NCBI GenBank assembly: GCA_032622095.1
Contig: CP136065.1
Span: 26,917,141 to 26,981,140, forward strand
From: Siphonodentalium dalli
Taxonomy: Eukaryota; Mollusca; Scaphopoda; Gadilida; Siphonodentaliidae
Direction of reading: 5' to 3'
DNA length: 64,000 nucleotides
The position numbers and the translations under genes were made by a program. Below, piece after piece: positions 1 through 11,000 of the stretch. The notes beneath the pieces were generated by a model, which saw only the letters and a program-made list of their open reading frames with translations, made no database searches and was not told where the DNA came from. Position 1 is the first letter of the stretch. Each line of letters opens with the position of its first letter.

Positions 1-790
1 GAATAGAATAAAGGCACAATGTTTTAGTTCTAATTATCAAGCTAAATTATATTAATAAACATACATTGTAGATAAGATGCTTTGAAAAAAATGGAGTGAT
101 ATATATATTTTACGACATGAAGAATCAGCGGGTATGATTAAATTATCATTGGTCATTTTTCGTAACCTAACCGCAGCAACGTAACCAGCGGACTCCAAAA
201 CATGTGTTCTAGCGATGTTGGGTTTGATCACTTCCTCAGTTCATCTAACTGTCTGCAGGTTGGAGCTAGCATGCAATGTGCAGAGCCATGTGTGGTCGTT
301 CAGAATCCGGAGCATTTCAGTAAAAACTAAATAAAGTGTACTCTATATACTAAATGGAACTCATCGACCCTGCATGTTGAATGTTAGCTCCGGCCTACAG
401 ACATACTGACATCCAGACATACTGACATCCAACTTTTAGTGTTACATGTAGATTGGTCCGAGTGCGTACCGGTATTCTCGCTAGAATTTCAAATAAAGTT
501 GACAACTATTTAAATTTCTTAGCACTGTCCCAACAAAATTGAGAAGTAAATGTCTTTATACATATGGAATTGGAATACATGTATGTCCTGTGGTATGACA
601 CAAGGGGAAAAAATGGCAGATCGGGGACTAACAGAATACTGGCGAAAAATTGGGTCAATTGAGCACAGTATGTTACTGGTATAGCATTGCCCTTGCCCCT
701 TTAGCCAAAACTGCAACATAATGTTTGGTGTGCAGTCAAATAGTGATGTTATATACAGCCTAATACATAATATATGAAAATGTCGGTAAC
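1..790. other. Intronic sequence, no gene seen
   Basis: AT-rich intron of the USP gene, whose 5' exons lie further upstream. Only a short 18-bp tandem (CAGACATACTGACATC) near 402-432 stands out. No Cys-box exon is visible. Confidence 0.5.
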
Positions 791-1040
791 ATCAAAGGTT
801 GCCGGACTGCTGTCAGAGTACGGATATTTTGTGCATGAGATTTCCGTGGATGAAACTACTCATGCTCAGCGATCCCGTGATATCGTATTACATAAAAGAA
901 TGCCGAAGTGCTGTCAGAGTAGGGAGATTTTTTGTTCACGGGATGTCCGTGGATGAAACTACATGCACTAGTACTCATGCTTGGAAAACCCATGCTATCC
1001 ATCGTATTACTGGAACATATCGGTACTGTACATGCAATTT
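790..1040. repeat. Diverged tandem duplication
   Basis: TGCCGGACTGCTGTCAGAGT at 798 recurs as TGCCGAAGTGCTGTCAGAGT at 901. TTTCCGTGGATGAAACTAC (841) recurs at about 945 and ATAAAAGAATGCCGAA recurs near 892 and 1042. These are two to three decayed units of 100-150 bp. The short open frames over it are not conserved proteins. Confidence 0.6.
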
Positions 1041-1221
1041 GATAAAAGAATGCCGAACAGGGTATACCGGTACCATTGGTCCACTGCAGTTATGGAACCA
1101 TTAACTGCTGTGTGGCTACAGTTTCACTGCAGTTTTGAACACATAATAACCCCATTTACTGCATTACTTATGGTAGGCAGTACAGTACAGGTGTAACAGT
1201 TTATATTTCTCCCCTGATGGA

Positions 1222-1251
1222 TCTTCCCACCCCCCCCCCCCCCCCCCCCCC
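1222..1251. repeat. Poly(C) tract
   Basis: A run of about 25-30 C, interrupted only near its start. Such runs are prone to length error in assemblies. Confidence 0.8.
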
Positions 1252-1873
1252 AGCCCTGATCATCTTCTCCCCCATCTGAATTTTTCTTACCGGTACCTTA
1301 ACATGTAGTGGCCATTTACTCTCATTTCATCATTCAATATGACTATGTGACTCAGAAAAACTATCATTGGTGACAAGATGGCATATTTTTTTTCTATGGT
1401 AGGGGTATCGCTAGTGCAGTTCAGAATTTGTTTGGTTGAAATTTGCCCTGTTTATCCCCCGTCACCTGTTTTTTTCTCACCTTACATTACCTTCAAATGG
1501 CCAATTACTCTCATTATATCATTCAACTAGCTGAAACAGGTTCCTTTCGGGAGCCTTTAACCCTTTACCCAACAGAAGGCCCCTGTGCCAATGCATTCTC
1601 TTATATATGCGAGTCGACCATAGGTCGCCTCGCATATATAAGAGAATGCATTGGCTTAATACATTAAAAATTATAAAATTGTTAAAGAATGTAAGAAAAA
1701 ATGGTAAAAAGTGTTAAAAAAAGATTTTTTTTAGGTCAATGCATTCTCTTATATATGCGAGGCGACCTATGGTCGACTCGCATATATAAGAGAATGCATT
1801 GGCACAGGGTATAACTGTAACTATCACAATGTGGTCAAGGAGCCGGTTCCAATGATATCCATATTTGTATGGT

Positions 1874-4800
1874 TTTTAGCTCACCTGAGACAAAGTCTCC
1901 GGTGGAGCTATAGTCATCACTCCTCGTCCGTCGTCCGTCTGTCCGTCCGTCCGTGCGTCTGTACGTCCGTCAACTTTTTAAAAAACATCTTCTCCTCTGA
2001 AACCATCATACCGAATTGGTTCATATTTGGTGTGGATGTTCCCTAGGTGACTCTCATTCAAATTTGTTCAAGTGAGGTCACCAAGTCAAATAGTTTTGAT
2101 GTCAGGACCATAACTATTTTTCCACATAGTAATTCTTAAAACGACTTCTTTTCTGAAGTTGTCGGGCCGAATGGGTTCATATTTGGTATGAGGGTACCTT
2201 GGGTGACTGTGGTTCAGATTTGTTCAAATGAGTTCACTGGGTCAAATGTGGGTGGGGCTATGGACATAAATCTTAATTTTTTAATTTTTTTTCTTCAATT
2301 TAACTTATTGCTCAATTTAACCAAAAAATATATATATATATATATTTTATTTTTAATAAATAATTTTATTTTATTAAATAAAATATTTTATTTTTAAATA
2401 AAATAAAAAAAAACTCATTAAAATTTTGAAGAACCTATGACATTACATCTTTGGGAGGGGAGGGGAGGTACCTCTAGTCACTCCACTATATTTGGTTGAA
2501 ATCAGGGGTTTGGGAGAAATCAGGAACAGACAGATGTACAGAAATGTTCAGTAAATTACAAAATCCTTGTATTCAAGCCACCCATGTGCTCTGATGGATA
2601 CATGTTTATACAACTGGCAGATGGGTAGATAACAACTGCTATGCCATAGTGCTATCCATCCCCAGAGAGTGTAATTCATGTCATTTGTAATTTAAATGAG
2701 ATTAATGGTGTTATCAATGAAGCACCCTTGTTGTTTACATTATCACTCAGTGGTCATTAAAATCAGATTAATTTCATTTTCTCCAAGTTTGAATTAAGAG
2801 TGTCTTCCCAGAGGGTGAATTTATGTTGCTCCACACAGCAGGCTAGCATAACCAAATACACCATCTGAGAACCTTATTCTGCTTAGGCCTCATCTTATGG
2901 GAAGTACCTAGAGTCTCAAGATCTCATTCTGCTTAGGCCTCATCTTCTGGGAAGTATCTATAGTATCAAATTTACATTGTTGTTAGTTAAATTTCCCTTC
3001 TAGGAAGTTTATATATCCCCTAATTTGCAGAAGATAAAATTCATGATTGAGGTGCCCAATGGGTGAACATCACCAACTTCAACTGGGGAACTTCAATCTT
3101 ATTCTAGGTCTTCCATAGCAGTTGAGGGCCTTATCAGAATGAGGTCCCCAGAGGGTGAATTTAGTGATACTAGCCCGCTGTGCAGGATAGCGTCACTAAA
3201 TTCACCCTCTGGGGACCTCATTCTGCAAATAACAGACAGACTATTTCAAGGCTTGATTGTATAATACATTGTGTTGCTTGAGGCCAGACATGCACAATGT
3301 AGGAACAGACATGCTTTTAGTGATGCTAGCCCACTGTGCAGGATAGCGTCACTAAATTCACCCTCTGGGGACCTTATTCTGCAAATAACAGACAGACTAT
3401 TTCAAGGCTTGATTGTATAATACATTGTGTTTCTTGAGGCCAGACATGCACAATGTAGGAACAGACATGCTTTTAGTGATGCTATCCCACACAGTGGGCT
3501 AGCATCACCAAATTCACCATCTGGATACCTAATTCTGCTTAGGCCTCATCTTCTGGGAAGTATCTATAGTATCAAATTTACATTGTTGTTAGTTAAATTT
3601 CCCTTCTAGGAAGTTTCTATATCCCCTAATTTGCAGAAGATAAAATTCATAATTGAGGGGCCCAATGGGTGAACATCACCAACTTCAACTGGGGAAATTC
3701 AATTTTATTCTAGATCTTCCATAGCAGTTGAGGGCCTTATCAGAATGAGGTCCCCAGAGGGTGAATTTAGCGTCACTAAATTCACCCTCTGGGGACCTCA
3801 TTCTGCAAATGACAGACACACTATCACACTATTTCAAGGCTTGATTGTATAATACATTGTGTTGCTTGAGGCCAGGCATGCACAATGTAGAAACAGACAC
3901 GCTTTTTGTGATGCTATCCCGCACAGCAGGCTAGCATCACCAAATTCACCCTCTGGAGACCTCATTCTGCTTAGGCCTCATCTTCTGGGAAGTATCTATA
4001 GTATCAAATTTACATTGTTTTTAGTTAAATTTCCCTTCTAGGAAGTTTCTATATCCCCTAATTTGCAGAAGATAAAATTCATAAATGAGGTGCCCAATGG
4101 GTGAATATCATCAACTTCAACTGGGGAACTTAATTCTTATCCTTATCAGATTTGTGAAAATGGGATCACAAAGTCAAATAAGGGCAGAGCAAGAGACTTA
4201 ACTATTTCACTACATAGTAATTCTTAAAATATGTTTGCAAGAACTAGTTGGCTTATATAGAATGGAATGTTCTTCCTTGACTGCAATTCAGATTTTCCTC
4301 TTAATATGCTTCCTTCACAAGGACCATCAGGTCTATTTTACTGATATTTATGATATGTATGAAGGGTTCTTTGGCGTCTGGGATTCAAATTTATTCAGAT
4401 GGGGTCACCAGGTTAAATAGGGTGGGACCAGGGACATAACTATATGTCTCTATAGTAATTCTTAAAATGTCTTCTCAAGAGAGTTTGGACTATTTAGCTT
4501 ACATATAGTATGGAGGAATCAGGAGGATCCTTTAGTGACTGAGATTCAGATTTGTTAAAATGAGGTCAACCTGTCAAGAAATGGCAGGCTATGGGGAGTT
4601 AACACTTTTGTGTCCAATAGAATCATCGAAATACCAAATTCATTAAAACATCTACCTTGGAACCACCTGACTGATTGGTCTGACATACATGTATTGTGTT
4701 TTGGGTCCATGGATAATTGGGCTTCAAACATGTTTAAATGGTTTTAGAAAAAGGCGCTTGTGAGATTGGAAATTTCCAACAATTGAGAAAGTTTGAGGTG

Positions 4801-5089
4801 TCGGTTGTGAAATTCCAACCTAAGACTTGGGAGTCTGGAGCCCGGTCGGGAGGGGACTTGTTGAGCTGGAGGAGGGGGGTGATCAGTAGTGTACAGTTGG
4901 CAATTTTAAGGTGGATTTTCACCAAGCTACATACTTGAAGTCTCTCTAGCCACATATCCTGTTTAATCTACTTCTTTTAAAGTGATTATGAAAAGTGCTG
5001 ACTGTTTTGGTCTCCAGAGTCCCAGTCATATCAGTCTTTGCAGTCTGGTGAGCGACCCCACAGTCATTGACTGTCTTGTATTGAGACAG
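1874..5089 (+). mobile_element. Hairpin-headed (CGTC)n element AGCTCACCTGAGAC type, itself interrupted
   Basis: Begins TTTTAGCTCACCTGAGAC with a short stem closing at GTCTCCGGTGGAGCT, followed by a CGTCCGTC tract (1926-1970). It then holds degenerate units containing GGTTCATATTTGGT and GGTCACCAAGTCAAAT. The same units (TAGTAATTCTTAAAA, GGTCACCAGGTTAAAT) return at 4140-4620, so the block 2800-4140 lies within it. No open frame is credible. Confidence 0.65.
2795..4140. repeat. Tandem cluster of paired-hairpin (GAATGAGGTCCCCAGAGGGTG) element pieces
   Basis: The hairpin GAGGTCCCCAGAGGGTGAAT and its inverse occur at 3150-3230, 3320-3380 and 3745-3810. The internal segment GCCTCATCTTCTGGGAAGTA occurs at about 2937, 3541 and 3975. 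Even the flank TTGTATAATACATTGTGTT follows three times (3256, 3413, 3844), so whole segments were copied in tandem after insertion. Confidence 0.7.
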
Positions 5090-5493
5090 ACCCAAGATAT
5101 TTTAGGCTGTTGAAGCTTTATTTGGCTGGTTTTGGCCGGTTTGTTGGGTAAAGGGTTAATGGCCTTTATTCAGCATTGGAGGCCCTACTCAAAGGTACCT
5201 GCGGCCATGTAAGCTTCTGTTTCATATGTATATAGATATTTATTATGCTACTTTAATATATCCATTCCTTGTCCAAATGAGTTCATATTGGACCTACATG
5301 TACATGTATATATTGGCATTGGTTCATATTGGACTTACCAGGTATTTGATTCTGTAATAAGCCCAAAGTGGACTTATACCCGTTATTCCGTTGGATGGCA
5401 TGGGCCACAGTGAAAACACAAATATAAAGATCATACTGGTACATATCTGCTGCAACATAACCTTGTGAAAATAGGTTCACATAGGACTTTATT

Positions 5494-7390
5494 GTTCCCC
5501 GAAAAAAAAAATTCGGGGGACTATTAAAATAGCCGGTGTCTGTCCGTCGAGCCGTCCGTCCGGAAATAGTTTCCGGATGATAACTTTATTTTCGGTTATT
5601 AGATCAAAAGCAAATTTCATAGGTGAGTTTATCAGACCAAAATACAGGTCAAGTTTGAATATGGGTTTGCTCCGCCCATTTTTTCAAGAGTTATGGCCCT
5701 TTTTAGCTCAACTTACTTTGTAAGTTTGAGCTATTGCCATGGTTTGGCGTCCGTGTGTCCGTCAACAATTTCCTTTGGCGCGGGCTACAGGTCGTACTGT
5801 TCGTCTGATCATCATGAAATTTGTCATGGATGTTAATATTGACATGTAGATGGGAACGAGTGATCTTGGGATCGTTCAGCCAAAAAACATGGCCGTCAGC
5901 AGCCATCTTGGATTTTACTCTTTGATCTTTATGAAATTTGTCATGAATGTTGACATTGACATGTAGATGGGAACGAGTCATTTTGGGGTCATTCGGCCAA
6001 AAAACATGGCCGCTGGTGGCCATCTTGGATTTCAAAATTCAATCCATTGGCGCGGGCTACAGGTCGTACCTTTGGTCTGATCTTTATGAAATTTGTCATG
6101 AATGTTGATATTGACATGTAGATGGGAACAAGTCATTTTGGGGTCATACGGCCAAAAAACATGGCTGCTGGCGGCCATCTTGGATTTCAAAATTCAATCC
6201 ATTGGCACAGGGTAGTACAGGTCGTACTGTTCGTCTGATCATCATGATATTTATCATGGATGTTAATATTAACATGTAATGGGAACGAGTGATTTTGGGG
6301 TCGTTTGGCTAAAAAACATGTCCACCAGCAGCCATATTGGATTTTACTCTTTGCATGACTAAATCCTTTGGTGCGGGCTACAGGTCGTAGCTTTTGTCGG
6401 AACTTCATGAAATTTCTCATGAATGTTAACAGTGACATGTAGATGGGAAACGAGTCATTTTGGGGTCGTTCAGCCGAAAAACATGGCCGCCAGCAGCCAT
6501 CTTGGATTTTACTCTTTGCATGACTAAATCCATTGGCACAGGCTACAGGTCGTACATGAGATTTGTAAAGGCTGTGGATGTGAACAGGTCATTTTGGGGT
6601 AATTCGGAAAAAACATGGCTGCCAGTGGCCATTTTAGAATTTACTCTTTGCATCAATAAATCCTTTGGCACACCATAATCACCACATATCTGATCCGATC
6701 ATTATGAAACCTGTCATGAATGTTGATATTGACATGTACATCTAGTCTTACTTAGACATTTCAATTAGAACCTTTCCTATTCCTCCATTTACTGTCAACC
6801 ATTAAATTATTCCCCTACCTAAGTTGAGCTACAGTGTCATTGATACTTTCATTTTACTTAGAATCTTGTAATTTTATGGTTTCCGGATGATAACATCAGT
6901 TTGTGTGATCATATCTGAACCAAATTTGGTATGTAAATTTATCAGCCCTATGTACAGGTCAAGTTCGAATATGGGTATGCTCCGCCCATTTTTGCGAGAG
7001 TTGTGGCCCTTTTTCGACTTGTTTTACTTAGAAAATTTCTCACTTTTTCGGTTTCCGGATGATATCTCAAGTTTGGATCCTTTAATTGCAAATACCGTTT
7101 TTATGTGGATCAGTCATATCATGATACAGGTCAAGTTCGAATTTGAGTTTTTGAGTTTTGTTTTGAGTTATGGGCTTTTCGACTTAAAAATTCAAGTTTT
7201 ATTGTAATTTTCTTCATTTTGTGCCAATTTGAGGTTATATTTTGACTTTAAGAGTTTTTTAAAGATTTGGTTAATTGTATGCATGTCAGTAATGAGACAA
7301 TGCACAAGTGTCTTATCCATATAGTATACTTCTACAAAGCCTCCGCTCCAAATGAAGCCACCGGTTCGGGGGACACTGGCCGAGCGGCCT
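5494..7390 (+). mobile_element. Hairpin-headed element TCCCCGAA..TTCGGGGGA with nested AGCTCAACTTA element
   Basis: The head is TTCCCCGAAAAA with its inverse TTCGGGGGA, then GTCCGTCGAGCCGTCCGTCC. Units contain GTTTCCGGATGATAAC (5568, 6881) and AGGTCAAGTTCGAATATGGG. The run is broken at 5705 by a second element and resumes at about 6850. The 3' end is near GGGGGACACTGGCC (7369-7382). Confidence 0.65.
5705..6830. mobile_element. Nested AGCTCAACTTA...TAAGTTGAGCT element with internal tandem units
   Basis: Begins AGCTCAACTTACTTTGTAAG and ends TAAGTTGAGCT. It holds about six units of 125-170 bp with GGCGCGGGCTACAGGTCGTA, ATGAAATTTGTCATG and ACATGGCCGCCAGC. The insertion point lies inside the preceding element. 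The open frames on either strand are repeat shadows. Confidence 0.65.
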
Positions 7391-7708
7391 TTTTTTTTAT
7401 TCTGAGTTTAATACATGTATTTTTAATTTGTTTTTTTTTATTTATTTAATTAAATTTTTTTAAATCTAAATTTAAAAAAACTAATGCTGCTGTAACCTCC
7501 AACAGGGTTCCCCCAAGTTACCACACCAAATTTGGTTGAAATCGGACCAGCAGTATGGGACAACAAGTTGCACGGACAGCCAGATCCTAAAATACCTGTA
7601 GTTAAATTTTGCCCTCGACTGAATTTTTCTTACTTTAACATGTAGTGGCCAGTTAGTATCATTTTAGCATTCAATATGATTTTTTATTTTAAGGCTTGTC
7701 TATTTCAG

Positions 7709-8032
7709 GATTCCTCATTCAAGACAGACGAAGAACAAGCGACAGAAGTGTTATTGAGTAACACTGGAAGCCTGATTTCGGAATTGTTTCAGGCTTTGTA
7801 TTGCTCGACTCTAACCTGCCCAGATTGCAGGGAACAAAGCAATACCTTTGATCCTTACCTCTGTCTTTCTCTTCCACTGCCGCAGAAGTGCACACGACCT
7901 GTATATATAACTATTGTGTACTTACGAGGCAGTCCAAAGCAAGTGAAAGTTGGATTACAGTTAAATACATTCAATACTGTAAAAGATCTGCGCGAGCAGC
8001 TGTCAAATAACTCAAAGATTCCTGAGAATAGG
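7709..8032 (+). CDS. USP31/USP43: USP31/43-like exon 1 in window (first zinc knuckle, start of UBL insert)
   Basis: Acceptor TTTCAG ends at 7708 and donor GTGAGT starts at 8033; 324 nt, phase 0 at both ends, residues 1-108. It carries the USP motif LTCPDC followed by [18 protein letters not shown], i.e. the first CxxC of the zinc ribbon (Cys37, Cys40) and the palm strand after it. It then runs into a ubiquitin-like segment ([20 protein letters not shown]). Because it enters in phase 0 within the catalytic domain, at least one upstream exon with the Cys box must exist before position 1 of the window. The open frame runs past the donor to 8224, but nothing after residue 108 resembles the family. 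Confidence 0.93.
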
Positions 8033-11000
8033 GTGAGTTTCATTAGTTACTGTATCTCAAGGAAGTTAGTCATTATTATCTTTTCTCTTTTAATATTTAC
8101 AGTATTTCTCAATGTCTCAAATGATACCCAGTACACTGAAATTTCTACTAATCCCCCTCCTGGTATCATTATAATATACAAATCCATTGCATATAAAATA
8201 GCAAGTAGTGACGCCAAAGCATAAACCATTACCAGTATACCGGTATGTACCGGCAGGCAAGGTTTCCACTAGGCCAGTGGGGTGTCCGTAAAATGGACAT
8301 GGTTTTGGTGCCCAAATAAAATAGAGGGAATGTAAATCAATATAAAAAGACTTGTTTTGTACATGTCCAGTTGTGTATTTGATTTCAGATCATAGGAAAG
8401 CAGCTGTCTGTGTTTTACCATTGACTACATGTATTTAAATTTCGCCACATGAGTCACGTCTTAAAATTAGGGAAACAATAAATCAAAAATATCAGGGGTC
8501 GGGTACATGAACAATAGCAAATACCCAGTACAAACTTAACTTAGGTTTCCAAAAGTATGATTTTGGCGAGAAAGACTGGTTGCTCGAAAACCTGTGGCAC
8601 ATGCGTAGGGATTTTTCAGGATTTAGTCGGAAATATGGCTTGTTGCCATTCATCAGAAAGCTCTCACTGAGGGCTTTCCGATGAATGGCAACAAGCCATA
8701 TGTCCGACTAAATCCTGAAAAATTACCCATTATTCTGCTGTGGTTAAGGAGTTGATTATTTAGGGCATTATTGTATATTGTAGGTTAAGTTACATGTTGT
8801 TGGTGTTTGGTTGCTTTCAGCGACTCTTGTCATCTAAAAACACTCATATTTTTGTATGTACCTGTAGTCTGGATAGATGAATAATGCAGGACCAATAGGG
8901 TAATAAGTGCAATGTACATGTACTATTCTGTTATGAAAGCATTTGTGTAATGCATGTTTTGCTAACTGATTGTTTTCATTCATCTGGTACTGTACTAGTG
9001 GAGTTCATGTAGTCTGGGGGTATCATATCCAGCTTGTTTTCATTCCTAATAATAGTTCCAACTTCCAACTGTAGTTTGTAGGAATGTTCAGGCAACAGTG
9101 ATATAAAATATGGAGCTACCGGTAATCATAAACAATGCGTCAAACCAAGTTTGTTATTTTAATTATCTACGATGAACCAAAACAAATCTGCCAGAGGTAC
9201 ATCCCCCCAAATGTTACTGGGAAGATACCACCAGGGAAAGTTTCATGGTCTGTTAACTCTTCAAAACATGAGCGTTCTAAAAAAAATGTCTGTAAATTCA
9301 TCAAAATAGCGTTTAAGAAATTATCTAAATAGTAGTTAAATGGTGCTTCTTTGTTTAGTTTTTTTATGAATATAATATTGATATACTGTATATGAATTTA
9401 TTTTATTTTTTAAATTCTGAATTTTATTATTATTTTGTTTTTCATTTTCATTAAAAAATGTTGGTGCTGGGTTCATGAACCAACTAATTAAATAGGTGTT
9501 GCCTTGTATTGTTTATTTTTTCAGAGTGAAAAAAGGCGGGCGTGTGGCTTTTCATTTTATTTTATTTTTTCATTTTATTTTCAACTTTGCTAAAAATAAA
9601 TATGAATACCCCCAGACTGCTTCTCCTTGTTTTTAATGTACTATAAAATAATAAAACTAAGTACATAATATTAGAATATAAGTGTAATTTATTGTTTTAT
9701 TGAATAAAACCTGAAAATGAAAAAAAAAAGTTTGATTTGGCTGTGAACTAATTGAAGTTTGGTATAATTTCCGGTTTAACGGTACACGAGATGTGTCCAT
9801 TTTACACGGAAATGAATCAGTTTACATGGAAAATAAAATCTGATGCGTACTATATTTTGCAAAATCAATAAAATGAAAATGGTCCGGGGCGCCAGAATAG
9901 GGTTGGGCGGGTCACCAGAAACACAGGTCTTTTTTATTTTGGCCTAACCATTCCATGACTGGAGCTTTGTGAAATTTTGCGAAAACCATGTGCCAATGCA
10001 TTCTCTTATATACATGTATGCGAGGCTTCCTATATATGTGAGGCTCCGCATAAATGTAGAAGAGAATACATTGGCCTAACAATATTCACCTTAACCTTGT
10101 AAGCCAGTGCATTTTCTTACATATACAAGGTTCCCTATGGGAGACTCGCATATATAAGAGAATACCACCCACATAGTGTCCCAAATCATGCATGGACGTG
10201 GTGTCTCAAACCAACCATCAATTGAGTACCCCAAACCACCCAATGGGTGTTCCAAACCAACAAATGAGTATCCATAACCATCCAGTAATGTCCCAAGCCA
10301 CACGACGATTGCCTCAAACCAAACTCGAGTGTCTAAAAATATTCAAGTAGTGTCTCCAACCACCCCCTGAAAGTCCCACCCATACAATGAGTTTCCATAC
10401 AATGAGAAAACCACCCATCGAATATCTCAAACCATCCAGCGAGTATCTCATCGTTTGGTAAATTCATTGGATATTTTGGAACACTCATTTGATAGTCTGG
10501 AATAATGGAGGGTGTGTACACTATTTGAAAGTTTTGAGATGACAGTTAGTAGATGTTTTATGACGCCTGTTGGATGGGTTGGGTACTCATTTGATGGTTT
10601 GTGATACTAGTTTTATGGTTTGGGTAACCGGCTGGTGGTTTGTGACACCAGTTGGATAGTTTTGGACACCAATTGGTTGGATTTGGGACAATGATTTGGG
10701 CAATTTGGGACACTACATGTAGTTGAATCGATTGAGACGACATTTGGGTGGTTTTGGATACATGTTGTATGACATAGGGCACTACCCAGATGGCTCTGGC
10801 AACTAGATGTGTGGCATAAGGTACATAATGCAAGGATGCCTATTTGACACTATTTATGGTGTTTCTGACACCCAGACCCACTGTATGGTTTGTAACACTT
10901 TTTGTGTGACATTGGGCGTTCATTCAATGGTTTGATACACTCGTTGCGTGGATGTGGTATGGTTTGGAGCACTCATTGGATCGCTAGGGACACTCATTTG

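Larger units (their letters stand above)
1557..5159 (+). mobile_element. TTAA-flanked piggyBac-like MITE split by a 3.2-kb nested insertion
   Basis: The left part starts TTAACCCTTTACCCAACAG at 1557 and carries two hairpin cassettes (1587-1655, 1737-1805). It stops at about 1873 after CCATATTTGTATGGTT. The rest of the element (ATTGAGACAGACCcAAGATA to TGTTGGGTAAAGGGTTAA) resumes at about 5090 and ends in TTAA at 5156-5159. Intact copies of the same family (40406-40795, 19744-20098) show that these two blocks are normally contiguous. Confidence 0.85.

Noticed and set aside
774-1196. Overlapping plus-strand frames of 60-101 codons
   Set aside because: They lie over a diverged tandem duplication and show no conserved motif or codon signal.
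1-7700. Search for the USP catalytic Cys-box exon (GNTCFMN-like)
   Set aside because: No frame in this stretch shows the motif, so the Cys exon is taken to lie upstream of the window.
8033-8224. Extension of USP exon 1 by 64 codons
   Set aside because: A canonical GTGAGT donor at 8033 gives a phase-0 join to 34746 that reproduces the family; the extension is hydrophobic and unrelated.
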